44,587 bases of DNA from Clostridia bacterium (lineage in GTDB: Bacteria; Bacillota_A; Clostridia; Christensenellales; Aristaeellaceae). Within the stretch, counting starts at the first letter, position 1; the number at the start of each line of letters is the position of its first letter. The position numbers and the translations under genes are program-made. Location of the stretch: NCBI GenBank assembly GCA_017509065.1, contig JAFWQM010000019.1, positions 1 through 44,587 on the forward strand, written 5' to 3'. Of this stretch, positions 16,672 through 24,271 are shown piece after piece. The notes beneath the pieces are model-generated. The model saw nothing but the letters and a program-made list of their open reading frames with translations. It did no database searches and was not told where the DNA came from.

Positions 16672-16677
16672 TATAAT
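16672..16677 (+). promoter_or_regulatory. -10 element of the cdaA operon
   Basis: A perfect TATAAT 38 bases upstream of the cdaA start. No matching -35 is found at 16-18 nt, so the promoter is only partly supported. Confidence 0.5.
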
Positions 16678-16715
16678 GTATCTGTAAACCCATGCGAAAG
16701 TGAGGGCGGTTCGGC

Positions 16716-17585
16716 TTGACAGGCTTCTGGGAGCAGGCGCAGATTTTTTTCTGGAATATTATCCATCGTCCCACGTGGATCGATTATCTGGATATAGCGA
16801 TTATCGCGTTTTTGATTTATCAGCTGGTGACCATCACGCGGCAGACCCGGGCCATCCAGGTTTTAAAGGGGCTCGCGGTGATCATCGTGGCCAGCTATCT
16901 GAGCGAAATCATAGGACTGACCACGCTGAATTGGGTGCTCAGGAGCATCCTGAACAACGGCGTGATCGCGCTGATGATTCTGTTCCAGCCCGAACTGAGA
17001 AAAGCGCTGGAGCAGATCGGGCGCTCGGCCAAGCTGGACCGCTCCGCCCAGCGGGACGAAAGCGAACGCATCGTGGACGAAATCACGCAATGCCTGCTGC
17101 GCCTGTCCCGGCGGCGGGTCGGCGCGCTGATCGTGTTTGAGCAGCGCACGGGCTTAAAGGACATCACCGAAAGCAGCGGCACCGAAATCGACTCCCTCAT
17201 CTCCGCGCCATTACTGGAAAACATTTTTGAACCGAACACTCCCCTGCATGACGGCGCCGTGATCATCCGCGGCCAGCGCATCGTGTCCGCCGCCTGCGTG
17301 CTGACGCTGGCAAGCGATAACCGCGCCATCAGTCGCGACCTTGGCACGCGCCACCGCGCGGGTCTGGGCGTGAGCGAAACCACCGACGCCATCGTGCTGA
17401 TCGTGAGCGAGGAAACGGGCATCATCTCCATGGCGCGCGGAGGCAAGCTGACCCGACATCTGGACGCAGAGGGCCTGCGCAAGGTTCTGCGCGAGATGTA
17501 CCACGAAGAACATACCCGGCTGTGGCGTTTTACCCACCACTTCCGTCGGGAACGGAAAGGAGGAACGGCAAATGATGAAGAATGA
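16716..17585 (+). CDS. cdaA: Diadenylate cyclase CdaA
   Basis: A 289-residue membrane enzyme that makes cyclic di-AMP from two ATP. N-terminal hydrophobic helices (about 22-90) anchor it. The DAC domain shows both signature motifs: DGA (179-181) in LHDGAVII and RHR (212-214) in GTRHRAGLG. A TTG start at 16716 is inferred: TGAGGG lies 9 bases upstream and the only earlier in-frame ATG (16692) hits a stop at once. The C-terminal, charged tail overlaps cdaR by 14 bases. The cdaA-cdaR order is typical for Firmicutes, but the glmM usually found next is absent. c-di-AMP controls potassium and osmolyte transport and wall stress. Confidence 0.95.
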   Translation: MTGFWEQAQIFFWNIIHRPTWIDYLDIAIIAFLIYQLVTITRQTRAIQVLKGLAVIIVASYLSEIIGLTTLNWVLRSILNNGVIALMILFQPELRKALEQIGRSAKLDRSAQRDESERIVDEITQCLLRLSRRRVGALIVFEQRTGLKDITESSGTEIDSLISAPLLENIFEPNTPLHDGAVIIRGQRIVSAACVLTLASDNRAISRDLGTRHRAGLGVSETTDAIVLIVSEETGIISMARGGKLTRHLDAEGLRKVLREMYHEEHTRLWRFTHHFRRERKGGTANDEE

Positions 17586-18687
17586 CGCTGTTTCTTCCTC
17601 CGCGGGACAGGAAAAACCAAAGCAGCCCAGCCTTGGCCGAAAGCTGCTGAACACCGTGACGCACAACTGGGGCTGGAAGGTGGCCAGTCTGGCTTTGGCC
17701 GTGTGCCTCTGGGGCGTGCTGATCACGCAGGATACTTCCCTGCCCCGCACGAAGACCATCGAAGGCGTGCGCGTATCTGTCACCAACGCCGCTGTGCTGC
17801 GTTCCAACGGCCTGATCGTGGTAGAGGGCCTGGAGGATCTGGACACCGTTGACCTGCGGGCCAGCGTGCCTCAGCGGAATTACACGTCCGCCGCTGCCGC
17901 GAACTATATCGCCCGCCTGGATGTTTCCCAGATTCAGGCTGCCGGCGAGCAGACGCTGAAAATTACCGCCACCGCCTCCAACGCCTCCCAGTACGGAACG
18001 GTGTTGGAGGTCATCGATCCCGACGTGACGCTTATTGTGGAAGAATACGGCACCCTGTCCGGCGTGCCGGTGGAAGTGCGCCGCTCCGGCGAGATCCCGG
18101 AGGGCATTTACGCCACCGCCGTGACCCGCAGCGTGGATTCCGTGGATATCAGCGGGCCGAAGTCCATCGTGGAGCAGGCTGCCCGTTGCGTGCTGGAATA
18201 TGACCAGAGCGGCCTGAGCCTTGCGAACACGCCAAACACCGTCAGCCTGCCTTTCTTCTTCGAGGACGCGGAAGGAAACAGGCTTGACAGCTCCAATTTC
18301 ACCGTCACGCCCCGGGGCCAGGCCTCAGCCATTCAGCGCATCACGGTCTCCCAGAACGTGTATGCCATGACTCGTGTGAAGGTGGACGAAACCTCCCTGC
18401 TCAAGGGAGAGCCCGCCTCCGGTTATGCTATCAGCAATATCCGCGTAATCCCCACCAGCATCACCCTCGCCGGCAGCGAAGTGGCCATTGCCCCGTACCT
18501 GAAAGAGGGCGCGGCGCTGTTCCCGTATGAACCGGTTGACATCAGCGGCCAGAGCCGCACCGTAAGTCAGCTGCTGTACCTGAATACTCCCGGCAATATG
18601 GATTATATCAGCAACAACACCGTACAGGTGATCGTCACCATCCTGCCGGAGGAATTCGTGAAGCTGTCAACCGACAGCAATCCGTAA
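17572..18687 (+). CDS. cdaR: CdaA regulatory protein CdaR (YbbR domains)
   Basis: A 371-residue protein with one transmembrane helix (about 33-52) and an extracytoplasmic part made of YbbR-like repeats (roughly 60-140, 150-235, 245-365). CdaR binds CdaA and modulates c-di-AMP synthesis. AGGAGG precedes the ATG by 9 bases inside the cdaA end, and the overlap implies coupling. It has three YbbR-like repeats as far as I can judge, against four in the Bacillus protein. The following gene starts 6 bases after the stop. Confidence 0.9.
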   Translation: MMKNDAVSSSAGQEKPKQPSLGRKLLNTVTHNWGWKVASLALAVCLWGVLITQDTSLPRTKTIEGVRVSVTNAAVLRSNGLIVVEGLEDLDTVDLRASVPQRNYTSAAAANYIARLDVSQIQAAGEQTLKITATASNASQYGTVLEVIDPDVTLIVEEYGTLSGVPVEVRRSGEIPEGIYATAVTRSVDSVDISGPKSIVEQAARCVLEYDQSGLSLANTPNTVSLPFFFEDAEGNRLDSSNFTVTPRGQASAIQRITVSQNVYAMTRVKVDETSLLKGEPASGYAISNIRVIPTSITLAGSEVAIAPYLKEGAALFPYEPVDISGQSRTVSQLLYLNTPGNMDYISNNTVQVIVTILPEEFVKLSTDSNP

Positions 18688-18693
18688 ACAGCC

Positions 18694-19485
18694 ATGAATA
18701 GTTTTGCAAATTCGTTGTTCTCGCTGCTTTTTGGCTGGGCGCGCACCATCATCCAGCACGTCTGGAATACCTCCACCTCCGGCCATTTCAGCGGTTTCCT
18801 CTCCTGGCTGGGCGCGCATTGGATCTGGCTGGTCATCGTCCTGGTTCTTTGCGGCACGGCGGCGGATATCCTGGTCTGGCTGTTCCGCTGGAAGCCCTAT
18901 CTGGTGTGGCGGACCAAAGCGCGCAGGCTAATGCGCTGGTTCAAACGCGCCGCCTCGCCTCACAGACGGTTTGAAAAGGGTTACCAGGGCGGGGTGAAGC
19001 TGGATGTGCCGCAGGAAGAAGAACCGGCGGAACCTGCGGAACCGGAGTGGAAAGCGCCGGAGTGGGCCGCTTCCCCCGAGGGAGGTTTCTTTACCCATTC
19101 ATTCACGGAAGCGCTGGCCCGCGAAGCGGTTCAGAGCAGCGCCGCGCAGGAGCGGCAGGGCCGCGCGAAGCAGGAGAACGAATACGAGCCGCCGCCGCTG
19201 GTCACCGAATCCTGGCTGAGCGGAGCGTATATGAAAAAGGAAGCTTCGGCAGCTCCGCGCAGGCGGCGCAGCGAAAAATATGATAAAAAGAAACCGGCGT
19301 GGACAAACAAATTGATGATCCCGGAAGTGGAGGAGGACTCTCTTCTGGACGGCTTGCCCCCTGCGGTGGACCGTCAGCAGGCCTTCCATGAGCCGGTATA
19401 CCCTTTGCAGAGCCATACCGGCGCTGACACCGGCTGGCAGCCTTCGGTTTCCGGCCAGGCGCCGGAGGGGAGTTACAGGCGATGA
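18694..19485 (+). CDS. Single-pass membrane protein with disordered tail, unknown
   Basis: A 263-residue protein I do not recognise. A hydrophobic helix at about 41-63, with an amphipathic stretch before it, is followed by a basic segment (RTKARRLMRWFKRAA) and about 170 residues rich in Glu, Pro, Ala and Arg that look disordered. There is no catalytic motif. It sits between cdaR and the rRNA methyltransferase gene, 6 bases after the former and overlapping the latter by ATGA (19482-19485). Its place in the operon suggests a link to c-di-AMP or envelope control, which is only positional evidence. Confidence 0.75.
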   Translation: MNSFANSLFSLLFGWARTIIQHVWNTSTSGHFSGFLSWLGAHWIWLVIVLVLCGTAADILVWLFRWKPYLVWRTKARRLMRWFKRAASPHRRFEKGYQGGVKLDVPQEEEPAEPAEPEWKAPEWAASPEGGFFTHSFTEALAREAVQSSAAQERQGRAKQENEYEPPPLVTESWLSGAYMKKEASAAPRRRRSEKYDKKKPAWTNKLMIPEVEEDSLLDGLPPAVDRQQAFHEPVYPLQSHTGADTGWQPSVSGQAPEGSYRR

Positions 19486-20810
19486 ACGCGCAGCCAGACT
19501 ACGGTTTTCCTTCGGGATGGATCGAGCAGCTGAAGCCTCTTTTGGGGCCGACGCTGCCCGATTTTTTGCGCAGTTATGATGATCCTCCCACCCGCGGACT
19601 GCGGATCAGGCCGGGCGTAAAGCCGCCAGCGGACGCTGAGGAACCAGTGCCGTGGGCGGAAAACGGCTATTACCTGCCGCTTGATTCCACAGCTGGCGCG
19701 CGTCCTGTGCACGAAGCCGGCGCGTACTATTTGCAAGAGCCCAGCGCCATGACCGCTGCGGCGGCGCTGCGGCCCGAGCCGGGCGAAAAAGTGCTCGACC
19801 TGTGCGCCGCGCCGGGCGGAAAGAGCACGCAGCTGGCCGCGTATATGCGGGGCGAAGGGCTGCTGGTATGCAATGAGCCTGTACCCGGCCGGGCGCAGGT
19901 TTTATCCCGCAACATCGAGCGCATGGGCGTGCCCAACGCGGCGGTCGTCAGCCAACTGCCGGAGGAACTTAGCGGAAGATGGACGGGATTTTTTGACAGG
20001 ATCCTCGTGGACGCGCCCTGCTCCGGGGAGGGGATGTTCCGCCGCCACCCCGAAACCCGGCAGGAATGGACGCCCGCGTCACCGGCCGGCTGCGCCCAGC
20101 GGCAGAGCCATATCCTGCGCCACGCAGCGGCGATGCTGCGGCCCGGCGGAACGCTGGCGTACAGCACGTGCACCTTCAATGCTGTGGAGAACGAGGGCGT
20201 CATCGAGCGCTTTTTAAAGGAGCATGCTGAATTTTCTCTGGTTTCTTTTTCGTTGCCCGGCCTGCCTGAAAACGACGGCACGCTTCATCTTTGGCCCCAC
20301 CAGATACGCGGGGAGGGCCATTTCGTGGCGCTCATGAAAAAGGACGGCGAAGAAAAGCCGACTGCCGCAAAGAAAAAGAAGGGACAGGATATTCCTTCCC
20401 TTCTCATGCTCCGAAAAGCCGAAGCCGCCGAAGCCGTCGCTTTCCTTGAGGATCATTATTCGGTTTCCTTTTCTCCCAACGCTTTGTTTACCGGAAAGAT
20501 CGTGCAGGCTCCAGACGGCTTACCGCCGCTGAACGGGGTAAAAACGCTGCGCGTCGGCTTGCAGCTGGGCGAAATGAAGGGCAGACTGTTTGCGCCCGAT
20601 CACGCGCTGGCGCTATTCCGTGCTTCCCGATACAGCGTGGCGCTCCATGAGGGGGAAGCGCGGCTGTACCAGGCCGGCCAGACGCTGCCCGCGCCTGAAA
20701 GCGTGCGTGGCTTCTGTACCCCCACCCTGGACGGGCTCGCCCTTGGCTGGGCCAAGGCCAGCGACGGACAGCTGAAAAACCATTATCCCAAAGGACTCAG
20801 GCGCTATTGA
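19482..20810 (+). CDS. RsmF/NOL1-NOP2-Sun-family rRNA cytosine-5 methyltransferase
   Basis: A 442-residue SAM-dependent RNA m5C methyltransferase. Motif I is DLCAAPGGKS (about 106-115). The catalytic motifs are DAPCSGEGMFR (about 178-188) and YSTCTFN (about 226-232), which carry the two cysteines of the NSUN mechanism. The C-terminal 130 residues fit the RsmF-type RNA-binding extension. The likely substrate is 16S rRNA, as for RsmF/YebU; the precise site is inferred from family. It is last in the cdaA operon, coupled through ATGA, and its end overlaps the convergent esterase gene by 7 bases. Confidence 0.92.
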   Translation: MNAQPDYGFPSGWIEQLKPLLGPTLPDFLRSYDDPPTRGLRIRPGVKPPADAEEPVPWAENGYYLPLDSTAGARPVHEAGAYYLQEPSAMTAAAALRPEPGEKVLDLCAAPGGKSTQLAAYMRGEGLLVCNEPVPGRAQVLSRNIERMGVPNAAVVSQLPEELSGRWTGFFDRILVDAPCSGEGMFRRHPETRQEWTPASPAGCAQRQSHILRHAAAMLRPGGTLAYSTCTFNAVENEGVIERFLKEHAEFSLVSFSLPGLPENDGTLHLWPHQIRGEGHFVALMKKDGEEKPTAAKKKKGQDIPSLLMLRKAEAAEAVAFLEDHYSVSFSPNALFTGKIVQAPDGLPPLNGVKTLRVGLQLGEMKGRLFAPDHALALFRASRYSVALHEGEARLYQAGQTLPAPESVRGFCTPTLDGLALGWAKASDGQLKNHYPKGLRRY

Positions 20811-21556
20811 CAAGCTGCCGTGTTTTTACCGGCCAGCCATTCCCGGATGAGCTCTTTCATTTTTTCGGGAGAGCGGTCGAAGTGATGCGTCTCGCCCGGG
20901 ATGATTTCCAATTGGCAGTTCCGATACCGTTTCGCGGCGTCCACGGAATCCTCAGGCGATACGGTGTCGTCCGCGTCGCCGTGCAGGATCAGCACCGGGC
21001 CCGGATACCGTTCCATTGCCTCCTCCACATGGATCGTCTGCGCGACGCGGACATAGTTTCCGTCCAACACCAAACCTTTGATGACCGGTATCTCGTCCGG
21101 TATACGGAACGGGTCGAAGACGCGCCCCAGCATATTCCCTTCCCTCGCGCAGCGCGGAATCATGAACGCGGGCGCGCGCAGGATCAGCCCTTTCACGCGG
21201 TCAGGCGCCATCCCGGCAGCCAGCGCCGCGGCAAGGCCGCCCTGGGAATGGCCGGAGAGGTAAATATCCGTCACGAAGTCCAGACCCCTGGCATAGTCCA
21301 TCACAGCCAGGATATTGGAAATCCACTTATACAGTGTATGCTTCCGAAACTCGCCGCCGCTTTCGCCGTGGCCGTACATATCCATGCGCAGGGTCGCAAA
21401 GCCGGCCTCACGCATCGCTTCGCAGGAAGCGATGTTGTGGGGCCTGTCTTTTGAACTCGTGAAGCCGTGAATGAAAATCACCAGGGGGCAGTGCTCCCTG
21501 TCCGGTTTTTCCAGAACTGCGCTCAGCTCAATTCCGTCATCCAGGATCGTCATCAT
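20804..21556 (-). CDS. Alpha/beta hydrolase, cinnamoyl/feruloyl-esterase-like
   Basis: A 250-residue serine hydrolase without a signal peptide. Seen are the oxyanion segment HGFTSSKD (about 30-37), the nucleophile elbow GHSQGG, an acidic residue in HGDADD and the catalytic histidine in GETHHFD. The middle segments HTLYKWISNILAV and LDFVTDIYLSGHSQGG, and GNYVRVAQTIHVEE, closely recall the Butyrivibrio cinnamoyl/feruloyl esterase Est1E from memory. That would release ferulate or p-coumarate from plant-derived oligosaccharides taken into the cell. It follows the TerD-like gene by 20 bases in the same direction and is probably co-transcribed with it. Confidence 0.85.
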   Translation of the reverse strand: MMTILDDGIELSAVLEKPDREHCPLVIFIHGFTSSKDRPHNIASCEAMREAGFATLRMDMYGHGESGGEFRKHTLYKWISNILAVMDYARGLDFVTDIYLSGHSQGGLAAALAAGMAPDRVKGLILRAPAFMIPRCAREGNMLGRVFDPFRIPDEIPVIKGLVLDGNYVRVAQTIHVEEAMERYPGPVLILHGDADDTVSPEDSVDAAKRYRNCQLEIIPGETHHFDRSPEKMKELIREWLAGKNTAACQ

Positions 21557-21576
21557 GCATCATTCCTTTGTCATTG

Positions 21577-23943
21577 TCAGGCTTTCTTCTTGGGAACGTT
21601 CAGGTATTCAAATATCAGTTCATAATCGCAGCTGCGGATCAGCTTCTGTCCCTGACGGAGTTCGCCGTCGAAATGGTCGGCCACGATCACATCGGCGTCT
21701 TCGGGCTTCTCCACGATCTCCGTCGCCATGCCCCGGAACATCGTGCCCACGCTGATGGTGTCCGTGGCGTCCAGATAGTCGCGCACCATGGCCATTTCGT
21801 TTTCCCCGGCGATGGCGTCCTCGCTGTCCATGATTATGTTCAGCCAGATGATTTCCCGCTCTTTCAGATCCAGCGCGAACAGCACCGCAAAGGTGCTTTC
21901 CCCGGTGATTCTGAACGAAGATTTCACGGTTTTTGGCTCAAAGATTTCGCCGCTGTCCTCCTCCTCGCGGATCATATAGCCCGCGGTACACTCCACTCTG
22001 TTAAAATCTATCCCGGTATACACGTTGTCCGTGAACACCAGGTAGCGCACGTCGGGATACTTTTCCCGGAATTCGGGGATCACGATGTCAAAGTATTCCG
22101 AGCCGCCATAGTAACCGGAGGTTTCGTCGCCAGAGAAGATAATGCAGTCATCTTGCTCTTCCCACATCGAGCGCCAGGAAAACTCCCGCTGATCCAATCC
22201 CGTTTCTCCCAGGCCGAAGCAGGCCAGGTCGATATCGTCCACTTTCTCCCAGTATGTGAAACAGCGCAGTTTGTTTCCTTCCCCGATCCTGAGCCTGGAG
22301 CCTCTGGGCAGCACGCCGAGGCCGGACGCGCCCGTGGCTTCCTGCAGGGGCACGGAAATCTTTTCCATGCCGTCTTCCACATAGACCCTGCCGATGGCTT
22401 TTTCCGCCAGCTTCTTTTTGAGCAGCGCAATCAGGTATGTTTCCAGCATGCTCCGCACAGATTCCGGGATGATGGAGCGCCGGGCGTCCATTTCCTCGTC
22501 GGTTTCCTTGTGGGTGGTCATCAGATGATGCCGGACGAATTTGAAGGTGCGCCTGTCGGCGTGATAATGCTTGTATTGCCGGATCATCTGGATCAGCAGG
22601 ATCAGGTTCAGATTGTCCAAATGACTGACCACCGCGTCCACGTCGGATTCATCCTTTGCGCGGGAAAGCAGGTAATTCAGGCTGCGCCCCACCGTGCCGC
22701 TGCCTTTTCCGGTCGCCAGCACATGCACGGCCTTCTTCACGTCGCCCGCGGCCATGGCCGCCTCAAAGGCGGAATTAACGGATTTGTTTTCGCCTTCTCC
22801 GCGCATGGCCCGCACGAATTCCGCTGCGGCTTCATTCTTCGGCTGGTAATGAATGTGGTGCAAAAGCCCGGCCCACAGCTGCCTTTTTTCATAGCAGTCG
22901 CGTGTATTGGGCCGCTCCTTTTCAAAGAAGGAATCAATGACGGCTGCGATCAGCTTTCTGTCCCTGTTCCGCAGGTTCATCTGGCGCGCGTCCTTTTCCC
23001 TGTTGGCCTGTTTACGGGAAGGCGTGAACAGCCCATCGGGCGGAATGGGCTCCGCCACCGGTTCAGGCGGGACGGGCGGTTTCAGTCCGTCGAGCGGATT
23101 CCCATCCCGCGAAGCCGACAGGCCGGCGTTGGGCTGGTCGCGTTCGTACTGAACTTTCAATCGTTCGTATTCTTTCAGGTCGTCGATGTATTTGCGGTAT
23201 ATTGCATACTGCCTGCGGTATTCCACAGCTTCTTCCTTGAGCTTTTGTTTCGCCCTCCTGACGGCGGGGGGGTCAAGATCGGTCAGGCAGTTGATTTCAT
23301 CGGCCAGTTTGATCACGTCCGGCAGCTGAATGAAGCGGGCGTAACGGATATTCCTCGTTTCGTACAGGAGCCTGATGGCGGTGTCCTTGCAGCTGCAGAC
23401 GGTGATCGCCTCAGGAAACCTGCGCGCAATCTCCACCGCCAGCGCTTCCATGTCCCTGTTCAGGGCGCGGGTGGAGGTGAGCATAGCGCTCACGTAGGTT
23501 TTCAGCAACTCCAGGGCTTCTTCCGGTTCAACGATCTCAAATTCCTTGATTTCCGTTTTCTCTTTGAAAGCCAGGCGTTCAAACTTTTCTTCCAGCACGG
23601 AATGGCCGGGCTGGGAAAAGTCCCCCAGGCCGTAGGTGACGGCGTAGTGAATCAGCTGGTCGACGAGCAGCTGGTCTTCGGTAAGTTTCAGCACGCTTTG
23701 GGGAAAGCCGGTATAGAAAGGCCAGGGCACGTTTATGCCAATGACATCGCGCGCGGTGTTCACCATGCGCCACACGGCCAGATGGGCATTGCGCGTGATC
23801 TTTATTCCGAATACGCTTCCCAGCGCGTACAGCGTGCGCACGCAGTCCTCGCGGTTTTCGCCTTCCCAGTTCACCAGATAGCCCTTGGTGAACAGGTAGT
23901 TCTGGAATAATTCCATGGATCTGTAGTCCATTTTTTCCGCCAT
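21577..23943 (-). CDS. Large TerD-like-domain protein (RING-less MXAN_6230/SCO0854-like)
   Basis: A 788-residue soluble protein. Residues 1-270 are helical and unassigned. About 245-275 is a charged coiled-coil-like stretch, followed by a proline-rich linker near 280-305. Residues about 320-500 look like helical repeats (KAVHVLATGKGSGTVGRSLNYLL). The C-terminal 220 residues resemble the TerD stress-protein fold, with DDIDLACFGL, DDCIIFSGDETSG, YFDIVIPEF and FALDLKEREIIWLN. The order helical repeats-TerD recalls the MXAN_6230/SCO0854 family, which usually begins with a RING finger; no RING cysteines are seen here. TerD domains bind calcium and act in tellurite/stress systems; no other ter gene is nearby. 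The gene is preceded by a structured leader with a terminator. Confidence 0.7.
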   Translation of the reverse strand: MAEKMDYRSMELFQNYLFTKGYLVNWEGENREDCVRTLYALGSVFGIKITRNAHLAVWRMVNTARDVIGINVPWPFYTGFPQSVLKLTEDQLLVDQLIHYAVTYGLGDFSQPGHSVLEEKFERLAFKEKTEIKEFEIVEPEEALELLKTYVSAMLTSTRALNRDMEALAVEIARRFPEAITVCSCKDTAIRLLYETRNIRYARFIQLPDVIKLADEINCLTDLDPPAVRRAKQKLKEEAVEYRRQYAIYRKYIDDLKEYERLKVQYERDQPNAGLSASRDGNPLDGLKPPVPPEPVAEPIPPDGLFTPSRKQANREKDARQMNLRNRDRKLIAAVIDSFFEKERPNTRDCYEKRQLWAGLLHHIHYQPKNEAAAEFVRAMRGEGENKSVNSAFEAAMAAGDVKKAVHVLATGKGSGTVGRSLNYLLSRAKDESDVDAVVSHLDNLNLILLIQMIRQYKHYHADRRTFKFVRHHLMTTHKETDEEMDARRSIIPESVRSMLETYLIALLKKKLAEKAIGRVYVEDGMEKISVPLQEATGASGLGVLPRGSRLRIGEGNKLRCFTYWEKVDDIDLACFGLGETGLDQREFSWRSMWEEQDDCIIFSGDETSGYYGGSEYFDIVIPEFREKYPDVRYLVFTDNVYTGIDFNRVECTAGYMIREEEDSGEIFEPKTVKSSFRITGESTFAVLFALDLKEREIIWLNIIMDSEDAIAGENEMAMVRDYLDATDTISVGTMFRGMATEIVEKPEDADVIVADHFDGELRQGQKLIRSCDYELIFEYLNVPKKKA

Positions 23944-23960
23944 GCGCTCACCCTCCTATC

Positions 23961-24024
23961 AAAAAAGCAGATTTCCGGGACAACGCGGCATCGAGAGAAT
24001 CGGCCTGCTGAACCTTTTATCTGC
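23961..24024 (-). terminator. Terminator in the leader of the TerD-like gene
   Basis: On the minus strand GCAGAT (24024-24019) can pair with ATCTGC (23972-23967) across a 46-nt loop, followed by six T (23966-23961). The stem is short and the loop long, so it may be weak or regulated. The ribosome-binding site GGAGGGTGA follows at once. Confidence 0.55.
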
Positions 24025-24090
24025 CAAATGCGAATCACGGGACTGGAAAAGAACCACACTCTTTTTATAGAAATAAGCCCCGTTAGCTGC
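23961..24090 (-). ncRNA. Tandem structured RNA, copy 2 (candidate cis-regulatory leader)
   Basis: Predicted transcript of about 130 nt from the promoter at 24097-24125. The 5' half contains TGCAGCTAACGGGGCTTATT, identical to copy 1; after a variable hairpin (AAAAGA/TCTTTT arms) comes CCCGTGATTCGCA. ACGGG pairs with CCCGT and outer TGC with GCA, leaving a conserved internal loop. The 3' end forms a terminator (see 23961-24024) whose T-run ends only 17 bases before the TerD-like gene's ATG, so expression needs read-through. That is the layout of a riboswitch or attenuator. I could not match the motif to a family I know. Confidence 0.6.
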
Positions 24091-24096
24091 AAATCA

Positions 24097-24125
24097 ATAC
24101 TATCATGCGCGGAAAGCTTTGTCAA
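24097..24125 (-). promoter_or_regulatory. Promoter of structured RNA copy 2
   Basis: On the minus strand TTGACA (24125-24120), 17-nt spacer and TAGTAT (24102-24097) preceded by TGA. An AATTGA/TCAATT inverted repeat (24124-24137) abuts the -35 and could be an operator. Confidence 0.82.
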
Positions 24126-24137
24126 TTGATTTCAATT

Positions 24138-24166
24138 AAAAAGGCAGACTGAAAAATTCGTCTGCC
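24138..24166 (-). terminator. Terminator of structured RNA copy 1
   Basis: On the minus strand a perfect 7-bp stem GGCAGAC/GTCTGCC (24166-24143) with a 10-nt loop, followed by five T (24142-24138). Confidence 0.85.
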
Positions 24167-24231
24167 CTTTGCGAATCACGAGACTGTCCTTCGGCTGAGT
24201 GCCCAATTACGAAATAAGCCCCGTTAGCTGC
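24138..24231 (-). ncRNA. Tandem structured RNA, copy 1
   Basis: Predicted transcript of about 94 nt from the promoter at 24238-24266. It shares with copy 2 an identical 22-nt 5' core and the 3' core CGTGATTCGCA. The central hairpin differs in sequence (TTGGGC/GCCGAA with one mismatch) but occupies the same place. In the ACGGG helix one C is replaced by T, giving a G-U pair and so preserving the fold. The RNA ends at a complete terminator and has no ORF, so this copy is either a free small RNA or the first half of a tandem regulator. Confidence 0.65.
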
Positions 24232-24237
24232 ACGTAT

Positions 24238-24266
24238 AGAGTATCATGAACGAAACGGCTTGTCAA
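24238..24266 (-). promoter_or_regulatory. Promoter of structured RNA copy 1
   Basis: On the minus strand a perfect TTGACA (24266-24261), 17-nt spacer and TACTCT (24243-24238) preceded by TGA. The spacer ends in CATGA as in the copy 2 promoter, so the duplication includes the promoter. The -35 starts only a few bases after the trpS stop; its ACAAGCC could also pair with GGCTTGT at the trpS end. Confidence 0.78.
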
Positions 24267-24271
24267 TCCTT

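Noticed and set aside
21568..23910. A 780-codon open frame on the plus strand opposite the TerD-like gene
   Set aside because: Typical antisense frame of a GC-rich gene: no ribosome-binding site, no recognisable domain, while the minus-strand protein shows conserved motifs.
24138..24266. T-box leader linked to trpS
   Set aside because: The RNA is downstream of trpS rather than before it, and no T-box sequence (AGGGTGGNACCGCG-like) is present.
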